The translations under genes were made by a program, and so were the position numbers. The notes under the pieces are model-generated. The model was not told where the DNA came from and did no database searches. It saw only the letters and a list, made by a program, of their open reading frames with translations. From a bacterium (GTDB lineage Bacteria > Armatimonadota > Zipacnadia > Zipacnadales > UBA11051), in assembly GCA_021372615.1 (NCBI GenBank), contig JAJFUB010000092.1, forward strand, positions 124,001 to 188,000: a DNA stretch of 64,000 nt, written 5' to 3'. Numbering within the stretch: the first letter of the stretch is position 1; each line of letters begins with the position of its first letter. Positions 1 through 8,956 of the stretch are shown piece after piece.

Positions 1-168
1 ACCGCCGATGACGTGTACTTCTCATACACGAAGGACACGCTGGAGCGCTTCCGCGCCGGACAGCCGCCCGTGGCGGGGATGGACGACATGGTCAAGACGC
101 TGCGGGTGCTCAATGCGGCCAGGGAGTCGGCGCAGACCGGCCAGCCGGTGCGCATCGGCGGCCACTAG
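1..168 (+). CDS. Gfo/Idh/MocA-family oxidoreductase, C-terminal fragment (5' end outside window)
   Basis: The frame is open from base 1 to the TAG at 166-168 and gives 55 residues. They end in a helix reading DDMVKTLRVLNAARESAQTG followed by QPVRI. This 'L..A..S...G..V.I' ending is typical of the last helix and strand of NAD(P)-dependent Gfo/Idh/MocA sugar dehydrogenases. The Rossmann domain lies outside the window, so substrate and cofactor cannot be read. The assignment rests on the tail alone. Confidence 0.55.
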   Translation, partial: TADDVYFSYTKDTLERFRAGQPPVAGMDDMVKTLRVLNAARESAQTGQPVRIGGH

Positions 169-320
169 CCGCGTGGCTATGCCGTGAGCCGCGTGGGCGC
201 GCGTGTCCCCACGCGCGCAGGTCCACCGCTAGCCACGCAGAGGCGGGCTGGAAGCCCGCACTACCAGTCTGTTGGCACTACCCGTCCATTGACACTACCC
301 AAGCATAGGGGGACCAGACC
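169..320. repeat. Spacer with two palindromic elements (type C copy 1 and a GGCTGGAAGCC hairpin)
   Basis: No gene is visible. Bases 188-219 hold a 32-nt element that matches, inverted and with one mismatch, bases 1416-1447 on the other side of the sialidase-like gene. Its core is a hairpin with arms GCGCGCGTG and CACGCGCGC. Bases 241-262 hold a second hairpin, GCGGGCTGGAAGCCCGC, related to the type F element at 48810-48870. The flanks AGCCGCGTGGCTA and TAGCCACGC are also inverted. Confidence 0.7.
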
Positions 321-1412
321 ATGGCCCTACGGAAGCTCGAAGACATCGTCATCTACGGCAACGACGCGTGGTACTCCACGTTCCCCTCGATCGTTCGTCT
401 GGCTAGCGGTAAGCTCATCTGCGGCTTCCGCCGGGCCCCGGAGCGGCGCCTGCAGCCGGGCGGGGTCGTCACGCATGCCGACCCCAACAGCCAGGCCGTC
501 TGCGTCACCTCCGCCGACGAGGGGCGGACGTGGGACCCCGAGCCGCAGCTCATCTACGCTCATCCCGCCGCCGGCTGCCAGGACCCGTGCCTCAGCCTCC
601 TGGCCGACGGCGCCATCCTGTGCACACTGTTCGCCTGGCAGATCTACCCGGCGCAGTCCCAGAAGTTGGTGCCCGACGCGCCCTTCCTGGTGGACGGCAA
701 CGGTTGGACGATGAGCAACCTGGGAGTGCACACGTTGCGCTCCACCGACGGTGGGGTCTCCTGGGGGCCGGCCACCGTCGTCGAGCCCGCGCCCGGAGCC
801 ATGGACCGGCTGCCGGGTGTGCCCGCCCGCGGCGCCGTCAGGGGCCGGAGCGTCAGCTTGCCGGACGGCTCCGTCCTCATGCCCGTCTATGGCGGCAGCC
901 GCCCGTCCCCGTCAGTGGCCTACCGCTCCACCGACGGCGGGCAGAGCTGGCGCTTCCTGTCGGTCATCGCCCACGACGCGACGGTGGACATGCACGAGCC
1001 GCACTTGCACCTGTGTCCCAGCGGCAAGGTCGTAGCCTTCATCCGCACCGCTGGCCTGGACGGCTATCTGGCCATGTGCCATTCCACCGACGGCGGCGCA
1101 ACGTGGAGCGAGTGGGCGAAGACAGAAGTCTGGGGGCACCCCTTCACCACCGCCGTCGCCCCGGACGGGCGCGTCCTGCTGGCCTACGGCTACCGCCGCG
1201 AGCCGTTCGGCGTCCGCTGCCTGTTGCTGGACCCCGAGTGCGAGACGATTGACATGGCCGGTGAGCTGGTCCTGCGCGACGATCTGTACAACTTCGACAT
1301 CGGCTATCCCTGGGCCGTGACACTCGGCGACGGCACCATCCTGGTGGCCTACTATGCCAACATTGCCGACGGCACCCGCCACATCGCGGGAACGTTCGTG
1401 GAGGTCCCATGA
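321..1412 (+). CDS. BNR/Asp-box exo-sialidase-like protein
   Basis: This 363-residue protein has four Asp-box (S-x-D-x-G-x-T-W) motifs: SADEGRTW near residue 55, STDGGVSW near 140, STDGGQSW near 195 and STDGGATW near 255. These mark the turns of a six-bladed sialidase beta-propeller. An N-terminal segment, RLASGKLICGFRRAPERR, resembles the arginine-containing strand that precedes the first box. No signal peptide is visible, so it is probably cytoplasmic. The ATG is preceded by GGGGGA at good spacing. The family includes true sialidases and many uncharacterised glycosidase-like proteins, so the substrate is open. It lies between oxidoreductase and URO-D-like genes on the same strand. Confidence 0.75.
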   Translation: MALRKLEDIVIYGNDAWYSTFPSIVRLASGKLICGFRRAPERRLQPGGVVTHADPNSQAVCVTSADEGRTWDPEPQLIYAHPAAGCQDPCLSLLADGAILCTLFAWQIYPAQSQKLVPDAPFLVDGNGWTMSNLGVHTLRSTDGGVSWGPATVVEPAPGAMDRLPGVPARGAVRGRSVSLPDGSVLMPVYGGSRPSPSVAYRSTDGGQSWRFLSVIAHDATVDMHEPHLHLCPSGKVVAFIRTAGLDGYLAMCHSTDGGATWSEWAKTEVWGHPFTTAVAPDGRVLLAYGYRREPFGVRCLLLDPECETIDMAGELVLRDDLYNFDIGYPWAVTLGDGTILVAYYANIADGTRHIAGTFVEVP

Positions 1413-1415
1413 GGT

Positions 1416-1447
1416 TGCGCGCGTGCGGACACGCGCGCCCACGCGGC
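1416..1447. repeat. Type C palindromic element, copy 2
   Basis: This 32-nt element is the inverse of 188-219 with one mismatch and is close to 38451-38482. The hairpin has arms GCGCGCGTG and CACGCGCGC with loop CGGA, followed by CCACGCGGC. It starts 4 nt after the sialidase-like stop codon. The rest of the spacer, to 1502, contains a short CCCGAATCCCGAATCCCG iteration. Confidence 0.75.
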
Positions 1448-1502
1448 CCCGTCGGCTACGCCCGGTTCCCGAATCCCGAATCCCGCCTCCCGGACCCCGC
1501 CC

Positions 1503-2636
1503 ATGACTTCACGACAACGCATGCTCATCGCCATGGCGAACGGCCAGCCGGATATGGTGCCGGTCGCGCCGGACACGTCGAACATGATCCCCTGCCGGCT
1601 CACCGGCAAGCCCTTCTGGGACATCTACCTGTACCAGGACCCGCCCTTGTGGGAAGCGTACATCCGCTGCTGCCAGCACTTCGGCTTCGACGGCTGGCTG
1701 CCCTCGGTGCCTCTGCAACTGGACTACGAGCTGGAGGCGGCCGCCGCCGGCCCGCAGTGGACCGAGGCCATCGTCCACCGGACCGCCGAACGCATCTACA
1801 CGCGGCGCCGGGCGACCACTGACGGAGAGGACAAGTGGACGGACACCTGCACCGTCTACTACATCGCTGACCCACCCACAGGGAACGTCCCGCTGCGCAA
1901 GGTCGGGCTGCCTGAGGGCCCACCGGAGACGTGGGAGGACGTGACGGCTCGAACGAACTACCGTGGCCGGGAAGCCTTCGACCGGGCGCGGGAGCTGATG
2001 GGCGAGGCCGGCGTCGTCGGGGTCGCCGTGGGGACGCCGATGCTGGGGCTGTCCGCCGAGGCGGTCTACGAGTGGGCCGACAACCGGGACGCGGTCAGGG
2101 AGCGCTGTGAGCGGCAGGGGGAAGCCTGCGTCCGCCGCGCACGTGAGATCGTCAAGCTCCAGCCCGACTTCGTGCTCACGGGCGGCTCCGGCATGATGAT
2201 CAACAATCCCGAGCCCATCTTCCGCGTGCTGTGCCTGCCGACGATTCAGGAAGTCACCCGCATCTGCAAGCAAGCGGGCGTCCCCTCGCAGATCCACTGC
2301 TGCGGGCCGGAGCGCGACCTGGTGCGCATCTGCGCCGAGGAGACCGACCTGTCGTCCATCAACCCGCTCGAAATCAAGCCCATGGGCGACTGTGACCTGG
2401 CCGACATCAAGCGCCGCTATGGGGCCAAGATCGGCCTGATGGGGAACCTGCACACGACCGAGGTGATGCTGCGGGGCACGCCGCAGACCGTCATCGAGGC
2501 GAGCCAGCGGGCGCTGGACGACGCGGCTGCTGGCGGGGGCTTCATCCTCTCGACGGGCGACCAGTGCGGCCGCGACACACCGGACGAGAACATCGCCGCG
2601 ATGATCGAGACGGCGCGGGTGCACGGGCGGTACTGA
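1503..2636 (+). CDS. Uroporphyrinogen decarboxylase (URO-D)-like protein, MtaA/MtbA-type zinc site
   Basis: The protein has 377 residues and a URO-D-type barrel. It resembles cobalamin-dependent methyltransferases more than haem-pathway UroD. H265 and C267 (IHCCG) plus C355 (GDQCG) fit the His-x-Cys...Cys zinc ligands of MtaA/MtbA, which bind thiol-type methyl acceptors. Other family traits are the LTGGSGMMIN strand near 220 and the GNLHTTEVML segment near 315. No strong Shine-Dalgarno precedes the ATG. No corrinoid protein is encoded nearby, so any methyl-transfer partner must be elsewhere. It could equally be an uncharacterised URO-D paralogue of sugar clusters. Two more paralogues lie at 4660 and 42831. 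Confidence 0.75.
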   Translation: MTSRQRMLIAMANGQPDMVPVAPDTSNMIPCRLTGKPFWDIYLYQDPPLWEAYIRCCQHFGFDGWLPSVPLQLDYELEAAAAGPQWTEAIVHRTAERIYTRRRATTDGEDKWTDTCTVYYIADPPTGNVPLRKVGLPEGPPETWEDVTARTNYRGREAFDRARELMGEAGVVGVAVGTPMLGLSAEAVYEWADNRDAVRERCERQGEACVRRAREIVKLQPDFVLTGGSGMMINNPEPIFRVLCLPTIQEVTRICKQAGVPSQIHCCGPERDLVRICAEETDLSSINPLEIKPMGDCDLADIKRRYGAKIGLMGNLHTTEVMLRGTPQTVIEASQRALDDAAAGGGFILSTGDQCGRDTPDENIAAMIETARVHGRY

Positions 2637-2701
2637 GGGCGGAGCCGCGCCACGACGCCGGGCCGGACGGGGCTCGGGCCCATCCACTGCCCGTGGACGC
2701 C

Positions 2702-3388
<687 letters not shown>

Positions 3389-3580
3389 GGATACTCATCC
3401 TCTCATGCTAGTGCCAACACCCGCACCACTCTCCCCCCCAAAGTCGTTCGACATCCCTAGTTATTCCCCCTTCTGCTCCGGAACATTCCTCTTTTCCTGC
3501 GTGTTGCCCCGTATAGGACTCCGTCGCGGCCGTCCTGCGCGGGGACATACCACCTGGCCCGACGGCCCAGAGAGGACGTT

Positions 3581-4576
3581 GTGCGCGCTCTGTCGAGGCT
3601 TGCCATCATGATCCTCGTCGCAGCCGCCGCCTGCGCGGCCGTCTGCACAGCCCTGCTGTGCCCGGCGCGCGCACAGGATGCCCCCGCACCGCCAGCAAAG
3701 GAGGACACCACCGTGAAGCAGGATACCAGCCAATGGAAGACGCTCACCCCCGAGGAGCAGCACGTCATCGTCGGCAAAGGGACCGACGCTCCGTTCACCG
3801 GTGAGTATGTGGACCTCACGGCGCCGGGCCTCTACACCTGCCGGCGCTGCGGGGCCGTGCTGTTCCGGTCGCAGGACAAGTTCCACTCCGGCAGCGGCTG
3901 GCCGTCCTTCGATGACACGATCTCCGGCGCCGTGACGCGCCAGCCCGATGCGGACGGGCGGCGAACGGAGATCATCTGCACGAACTGCGGCGGTCATCTG
4001 GGGCATGCCTTCCTTGGGGAGGGGATGACCCCCAGGAGCGTCCGGAACTGTGTGAACTCCACCGCCCTGACGTTCGTGCCCGAGGCGGAGGTGAGGGTAG
4101 GACGGGCGTACTTCGCCGGGGGATGCTTCTGGGGCGTGGAACACCTGCTCAAACAGCAGTCCGGCGTCATCGCCACCACGGTCGGCTACATGGGCGGCCA
4201 TACCGACAACCCGACCTACCGCGACGTGTGCAGCCACACGACGGGCCACGCGGAAGCCGTCGAGGTGCTGTACGACCCGCAGCGGGTGGACTTCGAGGCG
4301 CTGGCCAAGCTGTTCTTCGAGATCCACGACCCGACCCAGGCCAACGGCCAGGGCCCGGACCTCGGCGACCAGTACCGTTCCGAGATCTTCACCACCACCG
4401 CCGAGCAGCAGGCCGTGGCGCGGAAGCTGATTGCCGATCTCAAGGCCAGGGGGATGGACGTGGTGACGCAGGTCACGCCGGCGGGCAAGTTCTGGCCGGC
4501 GGAGGAAGACCATCAGGACTACTACGACAAGACCGGCAAGCTGCCGTACTGCCACGCGCGCAAGCAGTTGTGGTGA
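3581..4576 (+). CDS. msrBA: Secreted bifunctional peptide methionine sulfoxide reductase (MsrB-MsrA fusion)
   Basis: This 331-residue protein has an N-terminal hydrophobic stretch ending in ARA, which is a probable signal peptide. An MsrB domain spans about residues 45-170. It has zinc Cys pairs CRRCG and CTNCG, the GSGWPSF motif, and the catalytic Cys in RNCVNS, where most families have R-Y-C. An MsrA domain spans about 175-331 and carries the catalytic GCFWG and the GHAEAVEV motif. The two domains reduce R- and S-methionine sulfoxide in oxidised envelope proteins. The domain order B-then-A is the reverse of PilB-type fusions. The start is a GTG with GAGG upstream. An in-frame ATG nine codons later would keep most of the signal peptide. 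Confidence 0.93.
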   Translation: MRALSRLAIMILVAAAACAAVCTALLCPARAQDAPAPPAKEDTTVKQDTSQWKTLTPEEQHVIVGKGTDAPFTGEYVDLTAPGLYTCRRCGAVLFRSQDKFHSGSGWPSFDDTISGAVTRQPDADGRRTEIICTNCGGHLGHAFLGEGMTPRSVRNCVNSTALTFVPEAEVRVGRAYFAGGCFWGVEHLLKQQSGVIATTVGYMGGHTDNPTYRDVCSHTTGHAEAVEVLYDPQRVDFEALAKLFFEIHDPTQANGQGPDLGDQYRSEIFTTTAEQQAVARKLIADLKARGMDVVTQVTPAGKFWPAEEDHQDYYDKTGKLPYCHARKQLW

Positions 4577-4584
4577 GCCTCGCC

Positions 4585-4647
4585 GTGGGAGCAGTCACCG
4601 ACCCCTACCCGCGCGTGCCCGAGGTCGCGGTCGGTGACCGCTCCCAC
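4585..4647. repeat. Type A palindromic element, copy 1
   Basis: This 63-nt element lies between two convergent genes. The ends are GTGGGAGCAGTCACCGACC and the inverse GGTCGGTGACCGCTCCCAC, giving a nearly perfect terminal inverted repeat. The same family is found at 9252-9301, 11513-11562 and 51344-51492. It may also act as a bidirectional terminator here, but there is no T-run. Confidence 0.85.
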
Positions 4648-4659
4648 GCCAGTGACCGC

Positions 4660-5721
4660 TCAGTCGTACCCCCCGTGCCTCCTCCCCACCTCGACCGCCA
4701 GGCTGTAGGACTCGAAGCTCACCGTCGGCGGCACCGAGTGGTCGGAATGCCAGATGTACCCCCCGCCCACCTTGGCCGCCTCGACCTTCGTCGCGACCTC
4801 GTGCGTGATCTCCTCACGGTCACCCCGGGCCAGGACATCCATGTCGGTATTGCCGAAGAAGCTGATCCGGTCGCCGTACAGCGGCTTGTAGCGCCGCACA
4901 TCGTTGCCCGCGCGGGCTTCCAGGGGCTGGATGCAGTCGAAACCGGCCTCGATGAGCAGCGGGACGAACTCGCCGACATCGCCATCGCAGTGCAGGATCA
5001 TGAACATGTCGTGCGCATGGCACAGCTCGGCGAAGCGCTGGTGGTAGCGGAGGACGTGCTCCCGGTACACGCGCGGCGAGAACAGCATCCCGTTGCGGTA
5101 GCACAGGTCGGAAAAGAACCAGACAGCATCGGGCGTCACGCCCTGCGCCAGCAGCTTGCGCAGCAGTTCCAGTGACATCTCGGCCTGGGTCGCCACCATC
5201 TCCTCGAACCACGTGGGCTGCTCCACCATCACCATCAGCGCCCGCTCCATCCCCAGCGTCCGCAGCACCCACCAGACCGGCTCGACCGGGTCGAAGGTGC
5301 TGAACTGCCCGTTGGCGGCGGCCTGCGGGTAGTGTTGGGCCAGCGCTCCGAGCCGGTCATCGGTCGGCTGCAGACGGTCGCGGTGTTGTGCCCAGTCCTG
5401 CGGCGTCTTGATCAGGTGATCCACCTCGCACGGGGGGGCGTAGTTGTCCTTCCATACCTTGTGGGTGGACCCATCGGCGTCCCGCTCCAGCTTCCAGTCC
5501 TCGCCCTCCTCGACCAGCTCCACCGGCAGACCCAGGCTGCAGTTCGGCCCGCTGATGGCGATGGTGTCCAGGCCGAAGTACGCCGCTGGGCTCTGCTCGG
5601 CGGGGAGGCCTTCACCGCGCCAGCGCTCCACGGTCTGGGGCCAGAAGCAGATCTCGCACATCGGGATGCGGTCGGGCTCACGGTGGCTCAACGTGGTGCG
5701 CAGGCGCTCGCGGCTGGTCAT
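4660..5721 (-). CDS. Uroporphyrinogen decarboxylase-like protein
   Basis: This 353-residue protein belongs to the URO-D superfamily. It opens with MTSRERLRTTLSHREPDRIP, a typical start for this group. The barrel strand MFMILHCDGDV near residue 230 has His-Cys but no Cys two residues after the His, so the MtbA-type zinc site is incomplete. Later motifs FFGNTDMD and GGGYIWHSDHSVPP are typical of URO-D-like proteins in sugar and sulfatase clusters. The second ATG is chosen because GAGGA lies 10 nt before it, whereas the upstream ATG at 5742 has no clear site. It starts 39 nt after the sulfatase stop and is the last gene of the probable 16-to-4.7-kb operon. The function is unknown. Confidence 0.75.
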   Translation of the reverse strand: MTSRERLRTTLSHREPDRIPMCEICFWPQTVERWRGEGLPAEQSPAAYFGLDTIAISGPNCSLGLPVELVEEGEDWKLERDADGSTHKVWKDNYAPPCEVDHLIKTPQDWAQHRDRLQPTDDRLGALAQHYPQAAANGQFSTFDPVEPVWWVLRTLGMERALMVMVEQPTWFEEMVATQAEMSLELLRKLLAQGVTPDAVWFFSDLCYRNGMLFSPRVYREHVLRYHQRFAELCHAHDMFMILHCDGDVGEFVPLLIEAGFDCIQPLEARAGNDVRRYKPLYGDRISFFGNTDMDVLARGDREEITHEVATKVEAAKVGGGYIWHSDHSVPPTVSFESYSLAVEVGRRHGGYD

Positions 5722-5760
5722 GGTGGACAGTCCTCGTGCCATAGTGGTCCGGTTTGGGTG

Positions 5761-7212
5761 CTACTGTTCCGGCCAGACATTCGTTCCCGGCGGAGGCAGC
5801 CAGTGATCGGGATCGGGCGCCGCGAACTGCCGCCGCCACTGCGCCAGGAGCGCTCTGGGGGCACGCCGGGCCAGTACCCCGAGCGACCGCTGCGCATCGA
5901 ACCCCGCCTGCACGCGCTCGTGGAACTGCTCGCGCAGCCCCCGCAGCTCCGGCGCGTCGGCCACATTCCTCAGCTCACCGGGGTCCTCCTCCAGATTGAA
6001 CAGCAGCGGAGGGAACCCCGGGTACCACAGCAGCTTCCACGGCCCCTGTCGGATCATGCGTCCAGGCGGCTCGTGGCCATAGCCGACCATTTCGGAGAAG
6101 ACGGCGTCGTCCCAGTCGGCCGGCACGGCGCCCTCCAGCAGCGGCCGCAGCGACCGCCCGGCCACGTGCGGAAGGGGTTCGGCGCCCGCGTAGTCCAGGA
6201 GCGTCGGGCCCAGGTCCAGCAGGCTGGCGTTGAGGGCGCATTCGCGCGCTTCTGGCAGTCGCCCCGGGGCGCTGACGATCAGGGGCACGCCGACGGAGCC
6301 CTCGTAGAAGCTGGTCTTGCACCACCACCCATTCTCCCCGATGCAGTCGCCGTGGTCGGAGGTGTAGATGACGATGGTGTTGTCGGCCAGCCCGGTCTCA
6401 CGGAGAGTACCCAGCAGCCGCCCGACGAGACCGTCGACGACCTCCACCAGCCCGTAGTACGCGGCCCGGGCGCTGCGGACCTGGTCGGGCGTCAGCTCGT
6501 CGAAGCCCCGGCCCTGGCGCATGCCGCGCACCGGCTCCGGCACGCTCTCCAGGTACCCATCGGGCAGCCGCGGCGGCTCGACGCGGTCGAGGTAGTAGTC
6601 GTAGAGGGCCTTCGGGGCGATGTACGGGCAGTGGGGCAACACGAGCCCGGTGACCAGGCAGAAAGGGTCTTCGGGGTGCTCGGCGCGCTCGCGCAGGTAC
6701 TCCTGGCATCCCCCCAGCACCGCCTCGTCGAAGGCCTGGTACGAGGTGCGGCCCGGCCCGGAGACCTCCACGGTGGCGCGGGTCTGCCCGGTGCTGACCG
6801 TGGGGATGTGCCCGAGGTCAATGCCTGGCCCGCCGGGCACGGACGCGGTCACGTCGCCCACCAGACGCCGGTGGAAGCCATGGCGCTGGTCGGGACCGAC
6901 GAAGTGCATCCGGCCGCCGAGCGTCACCTCATACCCCGCCGCGCCCAGGCTGTGGGCGAAGGTCGGGACATCCGACGGCAGGTAGCAGCCGTTGGTGTAC
7001 ACGTCGAGGTCGCTGCAGTGCCGCCCGGTCAGGAAGGTCATCCGCGAGGGGACGCACAGGGGCGAGCCGCAGGTCGCGCTGCCAAAGCGCACGCCGTCGG
7101 CGGCGAGGGCGTCCAGGTGCGGCGTCCGGACGACCCTATCTCCCGCACAGCCCATCACGTGCGGGTTGTGCTGGTCCGACATGATGAGCAGGAAGTGCGG
7201 GCGGTCGGCCAT
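5761..7212 (-). CDS. Type I sulfatase (formylglycine-dependent)
   Basis: This 483-residue protein is a sulfatase of the alkaline phosphatase superfamily. It has a metal-binding Asp in LLIMSDQHNPH (D13). The activation motif SPLCVPSRMTFLTGR has C53 as the residue converted to formylglycine, within C-x-P-S-R. The second metal site is YTSDHGDCIGENG near residue 285. No signal peptide is visible. Such enzymes hydrolyse sulfate esters on sugars or lipids and need an FGE or anSME maturase, neither of which is in the window. The ATG directly follows the TAG of the upstream gene (TAGATG), which suggests translational coupling. The target sulfate ester is not predictable. Confidence 0.9.
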   Translation of the reverse strand: MADRPHFLLIMSDQHNPHVMGCAGDRVVRTPHLDALAADGVRFGSATCGSPLCVPSRMTFLTGRHCSDLDVYTNGCYLPSDVPTFAHSLGAAGYEVTLGGRMHFVGPDQRHGFHRRLVGDVTASVPGGPGIDLGHIPTVSTGQTRATVEVSGPGRTSYQAFDEAVLGGCQEYLRERAEHPEDPFCLVTGLVLPHCPYIAPKALYDYYLDRVEPPRLPDGYLESVPEPVRGMRQGRGFDELTPDQVRSARAAYYGLVEVVDGLVGRLLGTLRETGLADNTIVIYTSDHGDCIGENGWWCKTSFYEGSVGVPLIVSAPGRLPEARECALNASLLDLGPTLLDYAGAEPLPHVAGRSLRPLLEGAVPADWDDAVFSEMVGYGHEPPGRMIRQGPWKLLWYPGFPPLLFNLEEDPGELRNVADAPELRGLREQFHERVQAGFDAQRSLGVLARRAPRALLAQWRRQFAAPDPDHWLPPPGTNVWPEQ

Positions 7213-8874
7213 CTACTGCTCCACGAGCTTCACGAGTTGGGGCGTCGCAGTGATGTGGTAGTACTCCGCGATATTCGAGACGGTCGGCAGGATCCAGTTG
7301 GCCGCCGGGAAGGAAGACATCGAGACCTGCTTGTAGTGCTCCACCTGCTCGGGAGTGTACTGCATCCAGGAGGTGCCGTGACCATAGATCCAGCAGTACT
7401 TGCCGCTGAAGCTGCGGGCGGCGGCAAACTGCGGACCGAACTCGGCGAGGGGGTAGTTCTCGCTTTTGTCCGCGTACGAGCCGGTGATCTTGTCGCCGTA
7501 GGTCTCCTTCTTGCCCGACCACCCCAGGAACTTGCCGTCGTTGTCGGTAATGGCCCGGTAGTACCCCAGCGGCCAGCAACCAAGGGCCAGGTCGCCGTAC
7601 TTCCGCCAATACGTCCGCTCCCGGGCGGGCAGCTTCTCCGTCGTGGCGTCCCGGACGCTCTCGGCGAAGTCGCGCAGGGCCCACGGGGCGCGCATCTGGT
7701 AGGTGCTCTCGGTGAGTTGGTGGATGCCGCGCGTGTAGTGCGTGCGTTCCATCCCCTCGATCATCCCGGCGAAGATGGAGGCCCACAGCGGCCCGTAGTG
7801 GATCGAGCCCTCCGGCAAGGTCAGCAGCTCCACCTGCGGGTACTCGCGGATGACGCTCTCGAAGATCGTGGCCCAGCGCTCCTGGGTCTTGGTGGCGAGT
7901 TCCGCGGGGGTGTGCCGCCCTCCGTAGCCCTTCCACGCCGGGTCGAACTGGTAGGCGGTGTACTCCGTGTCTACGGCAAAGCACGGGAACTTCGCCAGCC
8001 GGGCAAAGCGCGCCGCCTCGCGGAAGTTGGCAGTGATCCTGGCGTAGCCCGCGTCGTCGAACGGGTCGGGCAGGTCGGTGTAGAACGCCACCTTCAGGAC
8101 GTTGGCATCTACCCCGGCCTTGAGACACCTGGCGTTGGCGGCGCGGCATTCCTGGAGCAGCTTGTCATCCTCGCCGCGCGTGTTGGGGTCCTTGTCCACG
8201 GCCCACACGTCGCTCCAGATGTCCGAGTAGACGTTGTCAATGAACGCGCCGGAGAAGCCTCGCGCGTGCCACTTCTCGGCCTCATCGGCCCAGGACATCA
8301 GATGCGTGCTGAAGTACAGGAGCCTCGGCTGCTGCCGGGCGGGGCGCTTGTCGGGCACGATGCTCGCGCGGGCCTCCTGGCACGGCTCGAGGGCGATGTC
8401 ATCGAACCAGATCGTGCCGATGGCCCCGGAGGCATTCTGCACGTTGATCTCGGCGCGATCTACGGAGTCGAACAGCGTATTGCGGAAGGTGAACTTCTGC
8501 CACTGATCGGTGATGCGGAAGGCTCGCGAGTAGGCGGTGGCCAGGTAGCAGCACGCGAGACCGCTCTTGCCGGGCTCAGACTTCGCCCAGAAGCTCAGCG
8601 CCCAGGTACCCTTCGCCAGTGGCACGTGGGTGTAGCCGCCGCCGCGAGCCGTCGCCGTCTCGTTGATGCCCTGCAGTGAGTTGCGGCCCGTGTGCGCCAC
8701 CGTAGTGTCAATCTTCTGACTGCCCTGGCTGCCCTCCGGTCCCCAGTTGTACCGGCCCCACTTCACCGCCCACCCGTCTTGGCCGACTTCCTCGAACGAG
8801 GGGTTCGGGATGGGGTTCTCCGCCGCGCACAGTGGCGCGGCGAGTAGTATCATGAACAGTGCTGACGAACGCAT
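7213..8874 (-). CDS. Secreted protein with carbohydrate-binding module and a glycosidase-like domain
   Basis: The protein has 553 residues. The signal peptide MRSSALFMILLAAPLCAAE is followed at about 25-180 by a jelly-roll CBM4/9-like module, starting IPNPSFEE and ending IGTIWFDDIALEP. Residues 190-553 look like a TIM-barrel enzyme, with ARGFSGAFIDNVYSDIW and CFAVDTEYTAYQFDP as strand ends carrying acidic residues. I cannot place it in a GH family. GGAGACAGGAG lies just upstream of the chosen ATG. Longer in-frame starts up to 8946 lack this. It sits between two sulfatase-fold genes, so it may act on a sulfated glycan. That is inference. Confidence 0.65.
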   Translation of the reverse strand: MRSSALFMILLAAPLCAAENPIPNPSFEEVGQDGWAVKWGRYNWGPEGSQGSQKIDTTVAHTGRNSLQGINETATARGGGYTHVPLAKGTWALSFWAKSEPGKSGLACCYLATAYSRAFRITDQWQKFTFRNTLFDSVDRAEINVQNASGAIGTIWFDDIALEPCQEARASIVPDKRPARQQPRLLYFSTHLMSWADEAEKWHARGFSGAFIDNVYSDIWSDVWAVDKDPNTRGEDDKLLQECRAANARCLKAGVDANVLKVAFYTDLPDPFDDAGYARITANFREAARFARLAKFPCFAVDTEYTAYQFDPAWKGYGGRHTPAELATKTQERWATIFESVIREYPQVELLTLPEGSIHYGPLWASIFAGMIEGMERTHYTRGIHQLTESTYQMRAPWALRDFAESVRDATTEKLPARERTYWRKYGDLALGCWPLGYYRAITDNDGKFLGWSGKKETYGDKITGSYADKSENYPLAEFGPQFAAARSFSGKYCWIYGHGTSWMQYTPEQVEHYKQVSMSSFPAANWILPTVSNIAEYYHITATPQLVKLVEQ

Positions 8875-8956
8875 GGGTATGCTCCTGTCTCCTCGCATGA
8901 GCGCGGACGTCCCGGCCGCGCCGGCAGCTCGCACGTCCGGCCTCACGCGCGCGACA

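Noticed and set aside
5332-8679. A very long plus-strand open frame (1115 codons) opposite the sulfatase and CBM genes
   Set aside because: It is antisense to well-supported genes, has a composition typical of the complement of high-GC codons and no recognisable domain.
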